Source: Puccinia triticina (taxonomy: Eukaryota; Basidiomycota; Pucciniomycetes; Pucciniales; Pucciniaceae). From it: a DNA stretch of 64,000 nt. The stretch lies in NCBI RefSeq assembly GCF_026914185.1, contig NC_070569.1, forward strand, positions 1,364,001 through 1,428,000, read 5' to 3'. The stretch's first letter is position 1. Every line of letters begins with the position of its first letter. Below the pieces are notes generated by a model, which was given only the letters and a program-made list of their open reading frames with translations, did not search any database and was not told the origin of the DNA. Positions 31,301-42,840 of the stretch are shown piece after piece. The translations under genes were made by a program, and so were the position numbers.

Positions 31301-34300
31301 ATGGCTGAAGACAACGGACTTAGTGAAGATATTGAAGACCAGGATTGCCCTTGCACCCCTCCTAACACGATTGATGATCCTACCAATGTCCCCCAATCCA
31401 CCCGCCAGGAATCCAGCCGCATTCGTACTCCTAGCACCTGACCTGGCTTTATCCCAACTCTGACTCAAACCAAAACTCGTCGACCCGCCGCTTCATTCTC
31501 TGATGCACCAGCACAAACCAGTACCAAATCAAAAAAAAAGAATGTTGAAGATTCCACCGATAAGGAAGTTCGAGCTGCAGGAGTGAGGCAAACCTCCCGA
31601 CGTACAGGCCAAGTGATTCATGTTGATACGATTCAGGATTCGGACGATGAAAACCGCCGTGCTCCTGGAAAGAAGAAGGTCCCCAATAAAGACAAGGATG
31701 GATATGATCACTGTAAACTCTACTTTCATCCTCCGGGCCTTGGTCCCAAGCAGGTATGTTGTTTTTCTGACATTTGTATTTCACCTGCAAGAGTGAAAAT
31801 ACTGACCCTCAACACTCAAACCCCTCAGGATTCAGAAGCCACCTCCTGGGCCTGCCGTTGGTGCAACAAGGAATATGTTGCCTCAGGTGGTTCATATTAC
31901 AACCTCAAGGCTCATCGAGACGGGGCAAATATTAAGGGGTCAATTCGCTCGGCTTGCAAAGGACGGGCGAAGGCCATCAAAGCTGGAGGTCACTTTCCGC
32001 CATCTGTTTCCGAGCTTGCTGTTCAAAAGGCACAAGAAAACCAATCCAGTGCCGGCACTCTGCTTGCATATGCAACCAAAGGGAAATTTGATAACAATAC
32101 TTTGAATAAGCTGATTGTTGCTTGGATCATACGACAGTCGCTGCCTTGGATCAGAATCGAGGATTTCCACCTCCGTGTTGCTTTTGACCACGCACTCCAC
32201 AACTCTCAGCTACACTCTCGGATCTGGGCAGCCACTCAAGCTCGTCAACTGTACCTGGAGCTGCGTACCCAAGTCATCAAAGCTATCATTGTGTGTTTGG
32301 GTTTAATTTTGTTTTTCATTTTATTTCCTTTTTGTGACTAACGTGATTCTGTTTAACTTTGAATTAGGAATCAAACTCAAAAATATCCCTTGTCTCGGAT
32401 GTCTGGACCACTAAGGGTAGTCATAAAGCGTTTGTCGGGATAGGAGTCTGTTATATCAATCAACAGTGGAAATTTGTGTGTGAACATCTCTCAATGAAGT
32501 ACGTTGCGTGGCATCACAACGGGAAGTATCTGTGTGAGCCTGAGTCTCTATAGTGACAGCAGGACACAAGAAATGGGGGACAACAGTTTGATTTCTTGGG
32601 ATAAAGAAAATACAACTGTAAGAGAAAAAGAGAAAGAGAGAGAAAGAAACCAAGCAGGATAAGATAGAAGAGAAGTACTAGGTTATTCTAGTGGGAATGC
32701 ACGTCCACTGGCAATGCTACTCTTCAGAAGAGTGCTGCTAATCTGCGCTAGAAGTGCTACAGCTTCCTCTCAGGAGGGTATCTGGATTAGATAAGTTTAA
32801 TCCAGCCACAGTTTTTTAGACTTCTCTCTGGACAGTCAAGGTTCTTAATGGGAAACCTGAGGGACAGCCCTGCAACCTAGATTTTGAGGCAAAGGCCAAG
32901 TGATTATAAGGGACAGCCCTGTGATCAAGATAGAGGCAAAGGCCTGTAGAATTGAAGGGACAGCCCTGTGATCAAGATAGAGGCAAAGGCCTGTAGAATT
33001 GGAGGGACAGCCCTGTGATCAAGGAGGAGGCAAAGCAAGAAGAAAAGGCAGATCAAGCAAGACACAGAGTTGTACCTCTGAGATAATCAAGGTTCAGTGA
33101 AAGAGGTTACTTACTGTCAATATCCTAGGCGCCTGTGACGGTAGGTATACTGGGAGTAGAGTAGGCTCTTTGGTGGTGATCCTGGGGTTATCTGGGTGGT
33201 GGTTCTGGTGTGCTGAAGTCTGTGGATCCGCCTCAGGCAAGGGGGATTCTGACTACGAAAATTTTCACAGTTTGCTTATGTAATTTACATATGTACATGT
33301 GGTTTGGCGCGCCAGGTAGTGCTGACACGTCACAACTGCGCAAGCGCGCCACAACTCAGTAACTCAGGGAAGGAGTATAGTTACAATGAATTGATAAGTT
33401 GTAACTAGGGTCAAAATTGCATGAGGAAACAGAATCTGAAGTCAAAACAAGGTTATCTCTTAAGATGAAAAAGATATAAAGTAATTTATATGTAACAAAG
33501 GTAGAACAGGCAGCTTTTAGGTCAGCTGTGATGACTCTAAGGCTGACAATCTGGCCCATCCCTTTGCCAACGTACTTCTCAAACATGGCCTTCATCAAAA
33601 GATAAGTAGATTTTTCTCACGTTTGGATTACACCAGTTTCATTCATTGTCGCTTACTTCAAATAAAATCTATTACATCCTGGCGCAGACGACTGATTCTG
33701 GAAGTAACAACTTCACAATGGCGAAGGGTGTAGCTGTGATTTTTCGTGAGTTCGATGGAACACGCTGGGACGTTGAGAACAATCACCACCGATGTGTTTG
33801 TCACGTATTAGCACTTATCCTAGGTGCTGGATTGAAGGCGCTCAAAGTATCAACAAACGCTGTTCGCCCCGAAAAAGACGATCATCCGTTTCCAGTTCTC
33901 AGTCCGATTATCGAGGTGGATGAGCCTGAAGATACAAGCGATCTCGAGATTGTCGAAGTTCACGACAAGGTAGATTTACATGAAGAATGGGTGGAACCTG
34001 AGGATGCCGAGAAAGGAACGGCTCAGGCCAGATGGGTTTGGGACGATGATGAAGAGGATCCGGGCGATGAGACCGGTATTGTATTCACTTTGAACAAGGT
34101 GAGCTATCCTCCAATTGTCTCAACAATCACCCAATATTCACCGTGTTTCTTTATGTTGTTATCAGATTGATTACATCTGCCGTCGAATCGCTTCGTCTCC
34201 CCAAAAGCGAGCAGAATGGAAACTTTGGGCTTCCAAGCTGGGCTATAAAGGACGAGGTCTCATTGCCGATTACGGGATCCGCTGGAATATTGCTTTTGAC

Positions 34301-35469
34301 AGTCGACAACGAGCTTACGAAGGAAGGAAAGTCATCAAGCAACTTCTTGAAAATGAGGACGAGAAGCACGCAGGAAAATCGCCTGCCGGCCACTTCTTCA
34401 GGTCCTATAGTTTGAATGCCAACGAGTGGGAGGAAGTAAATAACCTCAATAGTGTATTGAAGGTAAGTTTATTTTGTTCTTGTCTTCAGCCCTTCAGCTT
34501 CCTTGGTAATCTTGATTAACTGAATAACTTGAACCTTGACAAATTCAAATCAGGAATTCCTTGAGTTGACGAAGCGAATGGAGGGGGACTATGCTAAACT
34601 CGCGATGGTACTGTACGAATATGTTTGATTAGAAGACTTTCTTGACAAACAGAAGCATGCCGCAGCTGCCGCGAATACCTCCCTTCGGCCAATGTTTGAG
34701 CCAATGCTCAAGATCACAAAAAAGTACCTCGATCTAGCCCTCAACTGTGACACAATCATACTCGCTACTTTCCTACATCCCGCATGGCGTATGATGTTAT
34801 TCAACAAACGTTTTGAAGCTCACATTACACGGATCACTGAGCTCATCCAAGAAACATTTGAGGAACGTGAAATTCACCTGAAGTCGCTTGAACCAATATC
34901 ACCTCCAAAAGATAGTCGCTCTGATCCAAATGGCAGCCCCACCAATGTGGATTCTGAAAGCGATGGCGACAAGTTTAACTTTTATCCCGAGAATTCCCAA
35001 GCCATCCAAATGAACACCGAGATCGAGCGCTACACTAATGGCGATTTTCCCATGGACAAGAAGGGTTGTGCCTTAGCTTGGTGGAAGGTGAGGCTCATTT
35101 TTTATTCAATGCCGATTATTTGGTCCTTAGCTAATCTTAATTTTAATCCACACTACATAGATTCATTGCAAGGACTTTCCCGTTTTGGGATCCTTGGCCC
35201 GTGATTTCCTGGCCTGTCCAGCGAGCTCGGCGAGTGTCGAGCGGACGTTCTCAGCGGCTGCACAAGTATGTGCCACAGGTAGGTCAGGGCTGGCCGCACG
35301 CACAATCGAGCGTTGCATAAGCAGCCACATGTGGCTTGTGAATGGTGTCAGGATGGGTGGAGAATTTGAAGACTGCCAGAAAGTCATCGACAGTGCACGG
35401 AAAAACCCAAAGTTCAAAAAGTATGATGATTCTTCCCCCTCCAACCCGCCAAAACCCCCAAAAAAGTAG
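31301..35469 (+). pseudogene. hAT transposase gene, disrupted
   Basis: Exons by phase and similarity: 31301-31753, 31829-32290, 32368-32532 (interrupted by an LTR, resuming at 33554), 33688-34098, 34166-34462, 34554-35087, 35161-35469. Features in order: basic N-terminus; BED-type zinc finger (CRWCNKEY...H); first catalytic Asp in LVSDVWTTKG; second Asp in TTDSGSNN; an acidic insertion; C-terminal dimerisation domain with catalytic Glu in SSASVERTFSAA. Two in-frame TGA codons (31439-31441, 34626-34628) and the solo LTR in exon 3 inactivate it. The donor after 33600 also looks damaged (AT instead of GT). hAT transposases cut and paste DNA using a D-D-E site. Confidence 0.85.
32533..33548 (-). 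mobile_element. Solo LTR of gypsy family A inside the hAT transposase
   Basis: TGTGAGCC...GGCTGACA, 1,016 bp, with 5-bp duplication ATCTG (32528-32532 and 33549-33553). It is longer than the 968-bp LTRs because it has an extra copy of the internal GGACAGCCCTGTGATCAAG unit. Coding of the transposase resumes directly after it (KYL then AHPF). Confidence 0.95.
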
Positions 35470-36278
35470 CCTATTGTCTTCCTCTTCCTCATTTATATTT
35501 ATTATTTCTCACTCCTCATTTTTATTGCTTTTTTTCATCGGTTTTTTTTCTAATGTTGTACTTAGATCAGCAGTCATGTCCGACCCCATGGCTCTCCAAT
35601 CAGCGGTTTTGGACCACTGCGCTGCGCTGAATTTAGCGGTTTTTCCGCTGGAAAAAGTGTCAGCGCAGCGGTCCTGCCGCTGACAGACCGCTGATTTAGC
35701 GCGCTAATTATCAACATTTTTTTCCGGTGAGAACTATCAGCGCTTAGCGCAGCGCCCCACCCGCTGAATGTCAGCGCAGCGCAGCGGGCCCAAAAACCGC
35801 TGCGCTGACCGCTTCGCTGCGCTGTTTGCAGCGAAGCTGTTTCACCCTTGCACAGATCATGCCACCTGTTGTTGAATCCGAATTTTGTGTTGAACATCAC
35901 ATTTCGCAATCTGTATCCAAAGATGCCAGTTGGTTGTGGGTTCAACTTCAAGATACCAATCATCAGAACGGGGGTGAACAGAAAGAGGGTTCAAAATACA
36001 AATCATCAGAACGGGGGTGATACAAGGAGGTTGGAAGGAGTGTCAAGGTTGGGAAGAGTGTCAAGGAGGTTAGAAAGTGTGTCAGGAGGTAGAAAAGTAT
36101 TTCAGCAAATCTTGGAGGCTGGTGTTCTCACAACCGGCCAGTGTGTGGTTCGAGACTCGAGAATTGATCAAGCGTCTGATATCTTCGCGGGTGGATGCAA
36201 CGCACCCGCCACCTCCGGTATCTCCTTTTCCAAAAATCATTAAACCTTCGCACTTGAATCCTTGATTCGGCCAACAGC

Positions 36279-37837
36279 ATGCGTGCTGCATCATATTCGA
36301 CGCTTTCCGCCTATCACACTTTCAACTCATTAATCTTAGTTCTCTTGGGGTTGATCATTGCTCAATGTTTATGTTTTCCAACGCTTGGAGAAATCCTAGA
36401 GACCCATCCTGACGACCTTCCAGAGTTCGAAAAGCGCTTAAAGTGTAAGTAGCCAGAAGGGTGGCTGATACTTTTCCTTTGACCAAGAACATCAGCAGCT
36501 AACTGCAAGCTTCTATTCAACTCACCTCTCAAAATTTGCTCTTCCTCAGCGGAGATGTGGCAAAACAGTTTCAGTTCTGTCCAAGAATTGGGTCGTTGTG
36601 AGTCTATCGCATTTTAAACCACGTTAAATTGTAGAAGATACAAACTGATAGAAATTGAACATATATCAGCCATATGCGGCGAGCGCGCTGGCTCCCATGG
36701 AGGTCAAAGTCATAATCACAAAGGGCCAGAAGCAAGTAAGGAAGATTCCATCCGATCAATTTTCAGATGAAATTTACAAACCTGTGACTTTACTGAATCA
36801 CCATGATATTGGAGATGCCAACACTGTGTCGCATCCAATCCAGCTAACGTGGCCTTTTTTTTATTGCATTAGCTGCACTGTTTTTAAGCGCCCTGCAAAA
36901 CGACGTGTTAAATCCTATACAAATATATTCAGCGCCTGAATCCATTGGGTTTACGGCAGAAGTTGCAAAAGATCTTGACAATGAGATTTCTAATCTCAGT
37001 CGCCTCGTCAAAAGTCTTATGGAGAAAGTTTCCATGAGCGCCAACCAGCCACCGGACCTCGAAGAATCGGCGGGTACTGGTCTTCTTGGAAACGCTGAGG
37101 ATGGTGACCTGGCAGCCTCAGACTTCCTGAAGGGAACCAAAAAGATCGTGGAAATTTTGCAGACATCAAAAAGCATACATTTTCGACCTGATCAACAGAT
37201 ATTGGCCGCTCTCCGCGAAAGAATGGCACTTGACCATTTGAATGAAGCCCTCGTCAAATTTCTTATCATCCTTGAAAGGCGCAACCTCGCTTCTCCCAAG
37301 TGGCTCGAAAATCTGTTGAAAAAGAAAGAAGGAGTTGTAATCACATTCAACTACCTCGCGCGCAGGTTTCCAGGGCTGAGAGATAATATTGACATCCCTA
37401 ACGCATATTTGATCACGGACTTCAAGAAAGCCGTTCAAGAAAGCCCTTTCACTGCGGAGCTCCAGGGGCTCTTCAAACGTGAGTTCACGTTCATCAATCA
37501 CTTCCCATCAAACCGTAAGTTGGGATGTGACACCCAGCAAGAACCTAACTCGAAGCACTTTGGTCTCCTTTTTTTATTATAAGACTTCGGTTTGTACGAG
37601 TGGCATTGGCTAGAGCGGTTACGTCTAAAGTACCAGGTTTCTGCCCTTGATCTTCGCTTCGATAAGGTGGCAGCGAAATTCGAGCGACTCACATCACCGT
37701 ATTTCTTGCAGAATCATGTGGGTAATTCGCCATATGATCAAGATGTGAAGTATTTGTTGTCGCTCCTGGCGAAACAGATCGGAGATATCAGCAAGTCATC
37801 CGGGAAGATAGTGTGCAATGCCATAGGCCAAATTTCA

Positions 37838-37877
<40 letters not shown>

Positions 37878-38371
37878 CGCCTCCGATCATGGAGATCTTG
37901 TCCTTGAAAATTTTACACAGTATGGTGCGATTCTTGGGTCGATATCACATCCACTGGGGCTGGTGGGCGGATGTGGAGGTGAAGATTCCAGATTCTAGCT
38001 GGAGCACCAAGGATGCTGAACAGTTCCGAGAGCTCGATGGCCTAATCATGCTGCTCTCTGATCAAATCAAATCAGTCTATTTCCAGTATGGCCAGTCCAC
38101 GCAAAAAATAATCTCGTTCTGGCTTCTCGATAACTCTATCGCAATGGTTTACTTATCGGATATCAACAAGAGCGCTCAGCCTGCGAAATACGAACTAGTC
38201 GCTGAAACAATTTTCCATTATCGAAAATATCCTCTGCTTCCCTATTTTAAACCGATGATAAATAACATTGTTGAAGGTCTCAGAGCCACTCAAAACCGCG
38301 AGGCACGTGTACGGCTCGATGAACTGAAACTAATTTTTCTAAAGCCTGAGGAACTTTACACTTTGACATGA
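36279..38371 (+). CDS. Secreted protein of about 569 aa, multi-copy family, function unknown (copy D1)
   Basis: Five exons fit in phase: 36279-36444, 36550-36597, 36670-36735, 36873-37514, 37584-38371. The first exon encodes a signal peptide: a short polar start (MRAASYSTLS), hydrophobic core LILVLLGLIIAQCLC, then mature FPTLGEILE. The mature protein is mostly helical and charged with conserved-looking blocks such as HIHWGWWADVEVKIPD and LPYFKPMI; I recognise no enzymatic motif or transmembrane segment. A run of about 12 lysines (near 37842-37872) comes from an inserted poly-A absent in copy D2. A large secreted, duplicated protein next to transposons fits a rust candidate effector or surface protein, but that is inference. 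Exon 3 and the lysine run are the least certain parts. Confidence 0.65.
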
Positions 38372-38639
38372 TCTTTTTCTTAATATGGTACCCTATTTGC
38401 TGGTTTTTTTTTTGTTGTTATCTGGCTTCAAATTAAATCAGCATATTTGTTTCATTCTCCGCACATCTATTTCACCTAAGCATTTCTTACAGAACCCATT
38501 TGGGGAGCGCGCAGCCTTGATTGTGAGATCTGGAGCTGTGTTACACAAGTTATCAGAAGCTATTGTGTTTTGAATAATGCTTGGATCTTTCCTCAAATTT
38601 TCTGATTTGTTATGTAGTAACTTTATTTTAAACTTCACA

Positions 38640-39010
38640 CCAAACTGTAAAAGCCAGACCCAACTTTAAACAAAACTTTGAAGTTGACTTCCGCTCGGGA
38701 TGTCTTTGTGTCACGACCCAGCGCTCAGTCGGCCTCTCCCTGCCCGGCCCATACTGGCAGAGGGCAACGGCCGATGGTCATGGCCTGTGGTGGGTGGGGT
38801 AAAGAAGCTGCTCTGGTTCTGAAAATGAACTCGGTATTTCTCTAACCCAACTCCTTCACCCCCTACTGGAGGAAATTGGCTCCAGGGGTGGATTTAGCCT
38901 TGGGCCTCATCTGACATCTGTCAAGATGCACCATGTGGAAAGGATATCAAAAATATGGAGTTGCCCTTGGTCAACGAAACCAGAAAATTTGAGAAATCAT
39001 CCAAGCTTTA
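38640..39010 (+). repeat. Dispersed repeat F, copy in segment D1
   Basis: It contains CGACCCAGCGCT, CCTCTCCCTGCCCGG, CAGAGGGCAACGGCC and TTGGGCCTCATCTGAC, in the same order as at 48530-48920. A minus-strand relative is at about 17275-17560. No coding potential seen. Confidence 0.6.
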
Positions 39011-39200
39011 TTCAAAACACAATATGTCAGCCATCCGCTTGTTCAGACAGCACAGAGAGCCAACCAATATTGAGTTTCATTATTAGCATACTCTTCATCC
39101 GGTTATGTAGTGATAGTTGGAGTTGTAAACCTAGATGAAACCTAATTGAATGTTAGTCTAAATAGTAATTGTGTATTGCTTTCTATTTCTCTTTTCTTCA

Positions 39201-39530
39201 TTCAGTTACTCATTTCTGTTTCAACTCATCTCACACATCAGGTGTGCTTGCCGGTAGTCTCAACTCAGTCTTATTTCGTGTGCTCACTCACTCGCTGGTC
39301 TTTATAAAGGTTCATTGTTATTTCTTTGACTCATCTCATGTTCATGAAATTCATTCAGTTACTCATTTCTGTTTCAACTCATCTCACACATCAGGTGTGC
39401 TCACTGGTAGTCTCAACCCAGTCTCATTTTGTGTGCTAACTCACTCGCTAGTCTTTATAAAGGTGTGCTTGCCAGTAGTCTCAACTCAGTCTCATGTTGT
39501 GTGCCAACTCACTCGCTGGTCTTTATAAAG
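39201..39530 (+). repeat. Minisatellite, about 110-150 bp units
   Basis: Two long units (39201-39309 and 39352-39461) run from CATTCAGTTACTCATTTCTG to CTGGTCTTTATAAAGGT, and a third partial unit (39462-39530) repeats the second half. Units differ by scattered substitutions. Confidence 0.8.
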
Positions 39531-39829
39531 ACTCTCTCACTATGAAAAAAAAACTTGAGAAACTGGTGTCAGTTGACATGCAGCATACTTGAGTTCAGTC
39601 TCCCTTAGAACAAGCTTCATACAAAATGAATCCCAGGGTGGTGCACCCTGGAATATTTGGAATTTACTCAACAGTTCAGGCTAAGCAGTATGTTGAGACT
39701 CTGCTTAGCCACACTAACTTTGGAGATGCTCAGCTGGCACAGCAGTGGCACCTAAGTACATACATTACCAGTGCCCTTGTCAACTGGGAGGCATCCCTCC
39801 AGCAAACACACAAGGCCTTAAGCTCAACA

Positions 39830-40715
39830 TACACCCAGGAGGGATCCCTCCTGGACAAGGAATCCCTCCCAGACAAAAGATACATACAACATCCATACAG
39901 CAGTTGCCCGGGAGGGATCTCTCCCGGACAACTGCTTCATACACCAGTTGTCCGGGAGGAATCCCTCCCGGATAACAGATGCATACAAGAGTCGCCCGGG
40001 AGGAATCCCTCCTGGCCAACTGCTTTGTACAACAGCCGTCCGGAAGGGATCCCACCCGGAAGACGGCCCCATACAACAGTCGCCCGGGAGGGATCCCTTC
40101 CAGACGACTGCTTCATACACCAGTTGTCCGGGAGGAATCCCTCCTGGACAACAGATACATACAAGAGTCGCCCGGGAGAGATCCCTCCAGGCCAACTGCT
40201 TCATACACCAGCCATCTGGGAGGGATCCCTCCCGAGCAACGGCCCCATACAGCAGTCGCCCAGAGGGATCCCTCCTGGTCCACAGATACATGCAAGAGTC
40301 TCCCGGGAGGGATCCCTCTTGAACCACTGTTTGACGAAGCAGTCGGCCAGGAGGGATCCCTCCCGGGCGACTCTTGTATGTATCTGTCGTCCGGGAGGGA
40401 TTCCTCCCGGACAGCTGGTGTATGAAGCAGTTGTCCGGGAGGGATCCCTCCCGGGGGACTGTTGTATGGGGCCGTCGTCCGGGAGGGATCCCTTCCAGAC
40501 GGCTGTTGTACAAAGCAGTCGGCCAGAAGGGATCCCTCCCGGGCGCCTCTTGTATGTATCTGTTGATTCCTCCCGGACAACTGGTGTATGAAGCAGTTGT
40601 CTGGGAGGGATCCCTCCCGGGCGACTGTTGTATGGGGCCGTCTTTCGGGAGGGATCCCTTCTGGACGGCTGTTGTACAAAGCAGTCGGCCAGGAGGCTCC
40701 CTCCCGGGCAATGTG
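39830..40715. repeat. Palindromic GGGAGGGATCCCTCCC array, itself inverted
   Basis: About sixteen copies of a palindrome around CCGGGAGGGATCCCTCCCGG (BamHI site at the centre) are joined by spacers of about 30-40 bp such as ACTGCTTCATACACCAGTTG and GGCCCCATACAACAG. Left (39830-40290) and right (40330-40715) halves are reverse complements overall, with the centre near 40310, so there are palindromes within a palindrome. Long frames open on both strands here are artefacts. No flanking target duplication was identified. Confidence 0.85.
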
Positions 40716-41140
40716 GTGATTTACATAGGCAAGCGTGGTAGAATGTCCACTGGGGGATAGCGCGGGCGGGAATGCACGGAGCGGCTCAGGCAGAGTGCAT
40801 TCCAGTGACATAAGCACTGAGGATGATGTCAGGAGAGCGCGCTAAGAAAAGTTTACGGAAAGTTACACGCGGACCAGAATGCACGGATTGCAGATTGCGG
40901 ATTTCGGATTGGGTATTTGGATTGGAGCAGAAAAGACAGGGCTGGACTGCGGCGGATTACACACGTGGACTGGTAGCGGGAAGTCTTAGTACTTCCCTAC
41001 TGAGTTAGAAGGGGGCGGGGGAACTGAGATTAAAAGGGCGCCCGGTCCAGTGTCTGTGACAGTCTGGTGATTGTTCCTGTGAGTATGCAGGAGGCGCGGC
41101 TCACAGGTATCTAGCCACTGTTTCAGCGGCGGTTGCCAAT
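40716..41140. other. No supported gene
   Basis: Mixed unique-looking sequence following the palindromic array; a GCGGGCGGG-rich block and a TTGCAGATTGCGGATT block are the only notable features. Confidence 0.35.
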
Positions 41141-41222
41141 GCGGATTTGGCGCAATGGTTAAGCTCCAAAGCACTGGAGGTCACCTTGGCTATGCTCCTG
41201 GTTTAATTCCCATACCCAACAC
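41141..41222 (+). ncRNA. tRNA-derived SINE-like head
   Basis: Box-A-like TGGCGCAATGG (41148-41158) and box-B-like GGTTTAATTCC (41200-41210) lie at tRNA spacing. An arm CTCCA/TGGAG with a six-base loop lies between. The acceptor stem does not pair, so this is a tRNA-like SINE head or tRNA pseudogene. Confidence 0.35.
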
Positions 41223-41388
41223 CATGTGAGTTTCACAATCTTTTGTGTCACGTGCAATGCAAGGTCAGTCCACCAATATCTGACAAGTGACTGCCACAGC
41301 AGGTACCATGTGTTAAGTCGCCGCTAACTGCACGCAAAAATTAATTTGAGTTACTTTAACTGTGAGTGCAAATCATACTACGTTACAC

Positions 41389-41701
41389 CAATGATGCATG
41401 TATTACGCTAAATGTAATTTGCGCCGCTAAAACTAAATTGTAGCGCTTGTCGCTAATAATCTGGGGCTGTAATTTTTAGCGTAATACCAACCCGCTAAAT
41501 TACAGCTAAATTACAGCTAATTAGCGGCTCGCTACGCTAAATTAGCTGTAATTTGTAGCAAAAGTTGCACTTTTTTGCCCAATCTGAGTTAGCTGTAATT
41601 GTAATAGTCCGCCCGCTACATTTTAGTTTAGCGTAGCGGCGCTAAAAAACCGCTAAATTAGGGTATTACACGCTAACCGTAGCGTAATATATGCATCTTT
41701 G
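41389..41701. mobile_element. hAT-type MITE (7-bp TSD)
   Basis: A 313-bp element with inverted ends CAATGATGCATGTATTACGC and CAAAGATGCATATATTACGC, flanked by GTTACAC (41382-41388 and 41702-41708). The interior is filled with TTAGCG/GCTAAATTACAGCTAA words. Non-coding. Confidence 0.85.
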
Positions 41702-41708
41702 GTTACAC

Positions 41709-42840
41709 TGCCAGTTAGCTGAGGGAAAACTGCGCTACGCTATTTGTTAGCGCAAATCAAACTACGCTAAACTAACTGTTAGCGCAAATCAAACTACACT
41801 GCCTGTTGGTCAGAAAATTTTTAGCAAGGAAGAAGCTTCACTTATTGTTAGTTTAGATTTGATTAGCTCAAGCTAGCACAAGAAAAAAAATCTGAAAAAA
41901 AAATGCATTGCATATGCAGGGGACCAACCCCATTTCTTCTGTATTTGACATGTCCCCGCCTCATTTGTGCACCCCTTGCAGCTGCATGCAGTCTTCTGAC
42001 CCCATTTCTGCACTCCTTGCATTAGTCTGACACCACTCATGCACCCCTTGCATGAGGTACCCCTGTATTTGACATTTCCCCGCTTTGTTTATGCACTCCT
42101 TGCATTAGTATGACATTATCTTTCATTTATCACCCCACTTTTTGCTGGTATTTAGTATCTTCTGATACCACTTGTACACAGCCCACCAGCTAAAGTCCAT
42201 CATCCAGGGTCCCCCTTGTAGCTAAAATCCCTCACATTTGTCTATATAAGGAGCTCTCTCCCCCAGTTGTTTTTTCCTCAGCTCAGTATTCCCAGTTATT
42301 TACATAACACCTTCACACTTACCATCACATCTATACCTCACCACATCCCTCTTATCTGCAATAACCACTGAGCTCACTCTCATATTCTCATACTCTCATA
42401 TCTCTTGGTTGACATATAACATACCTGTCACAAGTTACCCAGTTCCTGGTTCAACTCCCAACTGAGACATATACCCTTCTCAGCCTAGGCACTTGTAAGA
42501 GCCTGTAGGCTCTTCACTGATCCATTGGGCTGTCCGTACAACAAGGTTGAAATTCAACCTTCAGGGAGAATTCTAGAACCGTGGTGTGTATTGCTAGCAC
42601 GGTAGAATGAGATGAAAGGCGGTCCAGGAATTCTCCTCTATCAGCATATACAAGTGTGGATCCAGAATTAGATGGAGAGAACAACAGAGAGTGCTTACCT
42701 AGCACGGTAGAATGAGATGAAAGGCGGTCCAGGAATTCTACCGAGCTAGGAAGGAGAGCCTAGAGGGAGAGCTGAGACTATGTAGGCTATGCTTATGTGA
42801 TCTTGTCTTGTGAAAGCCCAGGGAGGGCGGGGGTTTCACA
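41709..42840. other. LTR-like or promoter-like stretch with a direct repeat
   Basis: No gene. 41709-41820 continues GCGCTA-rich. 41930-42110 carries repeated TGTATTTGACAT(G/T)TCCCCGC. TATATAAGG at 42242, followed by a C/T-rich leader, resembles an LTR promoter. A 41-bp direct repeat beginning CTAGCACGGTAGAATGAG occurs at 42594-42634 and 42699-42739, 105 bp apart. No LTR boundaries could be fixed. Confidence 0.4.

Larger units (their letters stand above)
30871..35850 (+). mobile_element. hAT transposon with broken transposase (7-bp TSD)
   Basis: Inverted ends CAAGGGTGAAACCGCT and CAAGGGTGAAACAGCT are flanked by CACAGAT (30864-30870 and 35851-35857). The homologous unoccupied site with a single CACAGAT is at 45344-45350. 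About 330 bp at the left end and 270 bp at the right end are crowded with GCGCTGA/GCGCAGCGG words. The interior codes for a BED-finger hAT transposase with two nonsense codons and a 1,016-bp solo LTR inserted into it. Confidence 0.9.
35851..39010 (+). repeat. Duplicated segment D, copy 1
   Basis: From CACAGATCATGCCACC to about 39010 this segment is homologous to 45344-48920. It includes a leader with GTGTCAAGGAGGTT-type short repeats, the secreted-protein gene and a tail that matches dispersed repeat F. Copy-specific differences are an extra poly-A containing piece near 37811-37872 here, and a 194-bp MITE in copy 2. Confidence 0.85.

Noticed and set aside
36655..36939. Frame reading MEVKVIITKGQKQ as part of the secreted protein
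   Set aside because: Phase agreement across flanking introns supports the other frame (ending at the GTAAGG donor, 36736); this frame would need inconsistent junctions.
39626..40711. Long open frames on both strands (up to about 320 codons) with repeated GIPPG/EGSLP peptides
   Set aside because: They track the BamHI-centred palindromic array in nearly every frame and are repeat artefacts, not genes.
39830..40715. CRISPR-like regular repeat/spacer pattern
   Set aside because: The host is eukaryotic, spacers are themselves repeated and inverted, and repeats are perfect palindromes; this is a minisatellite or fold-back array.
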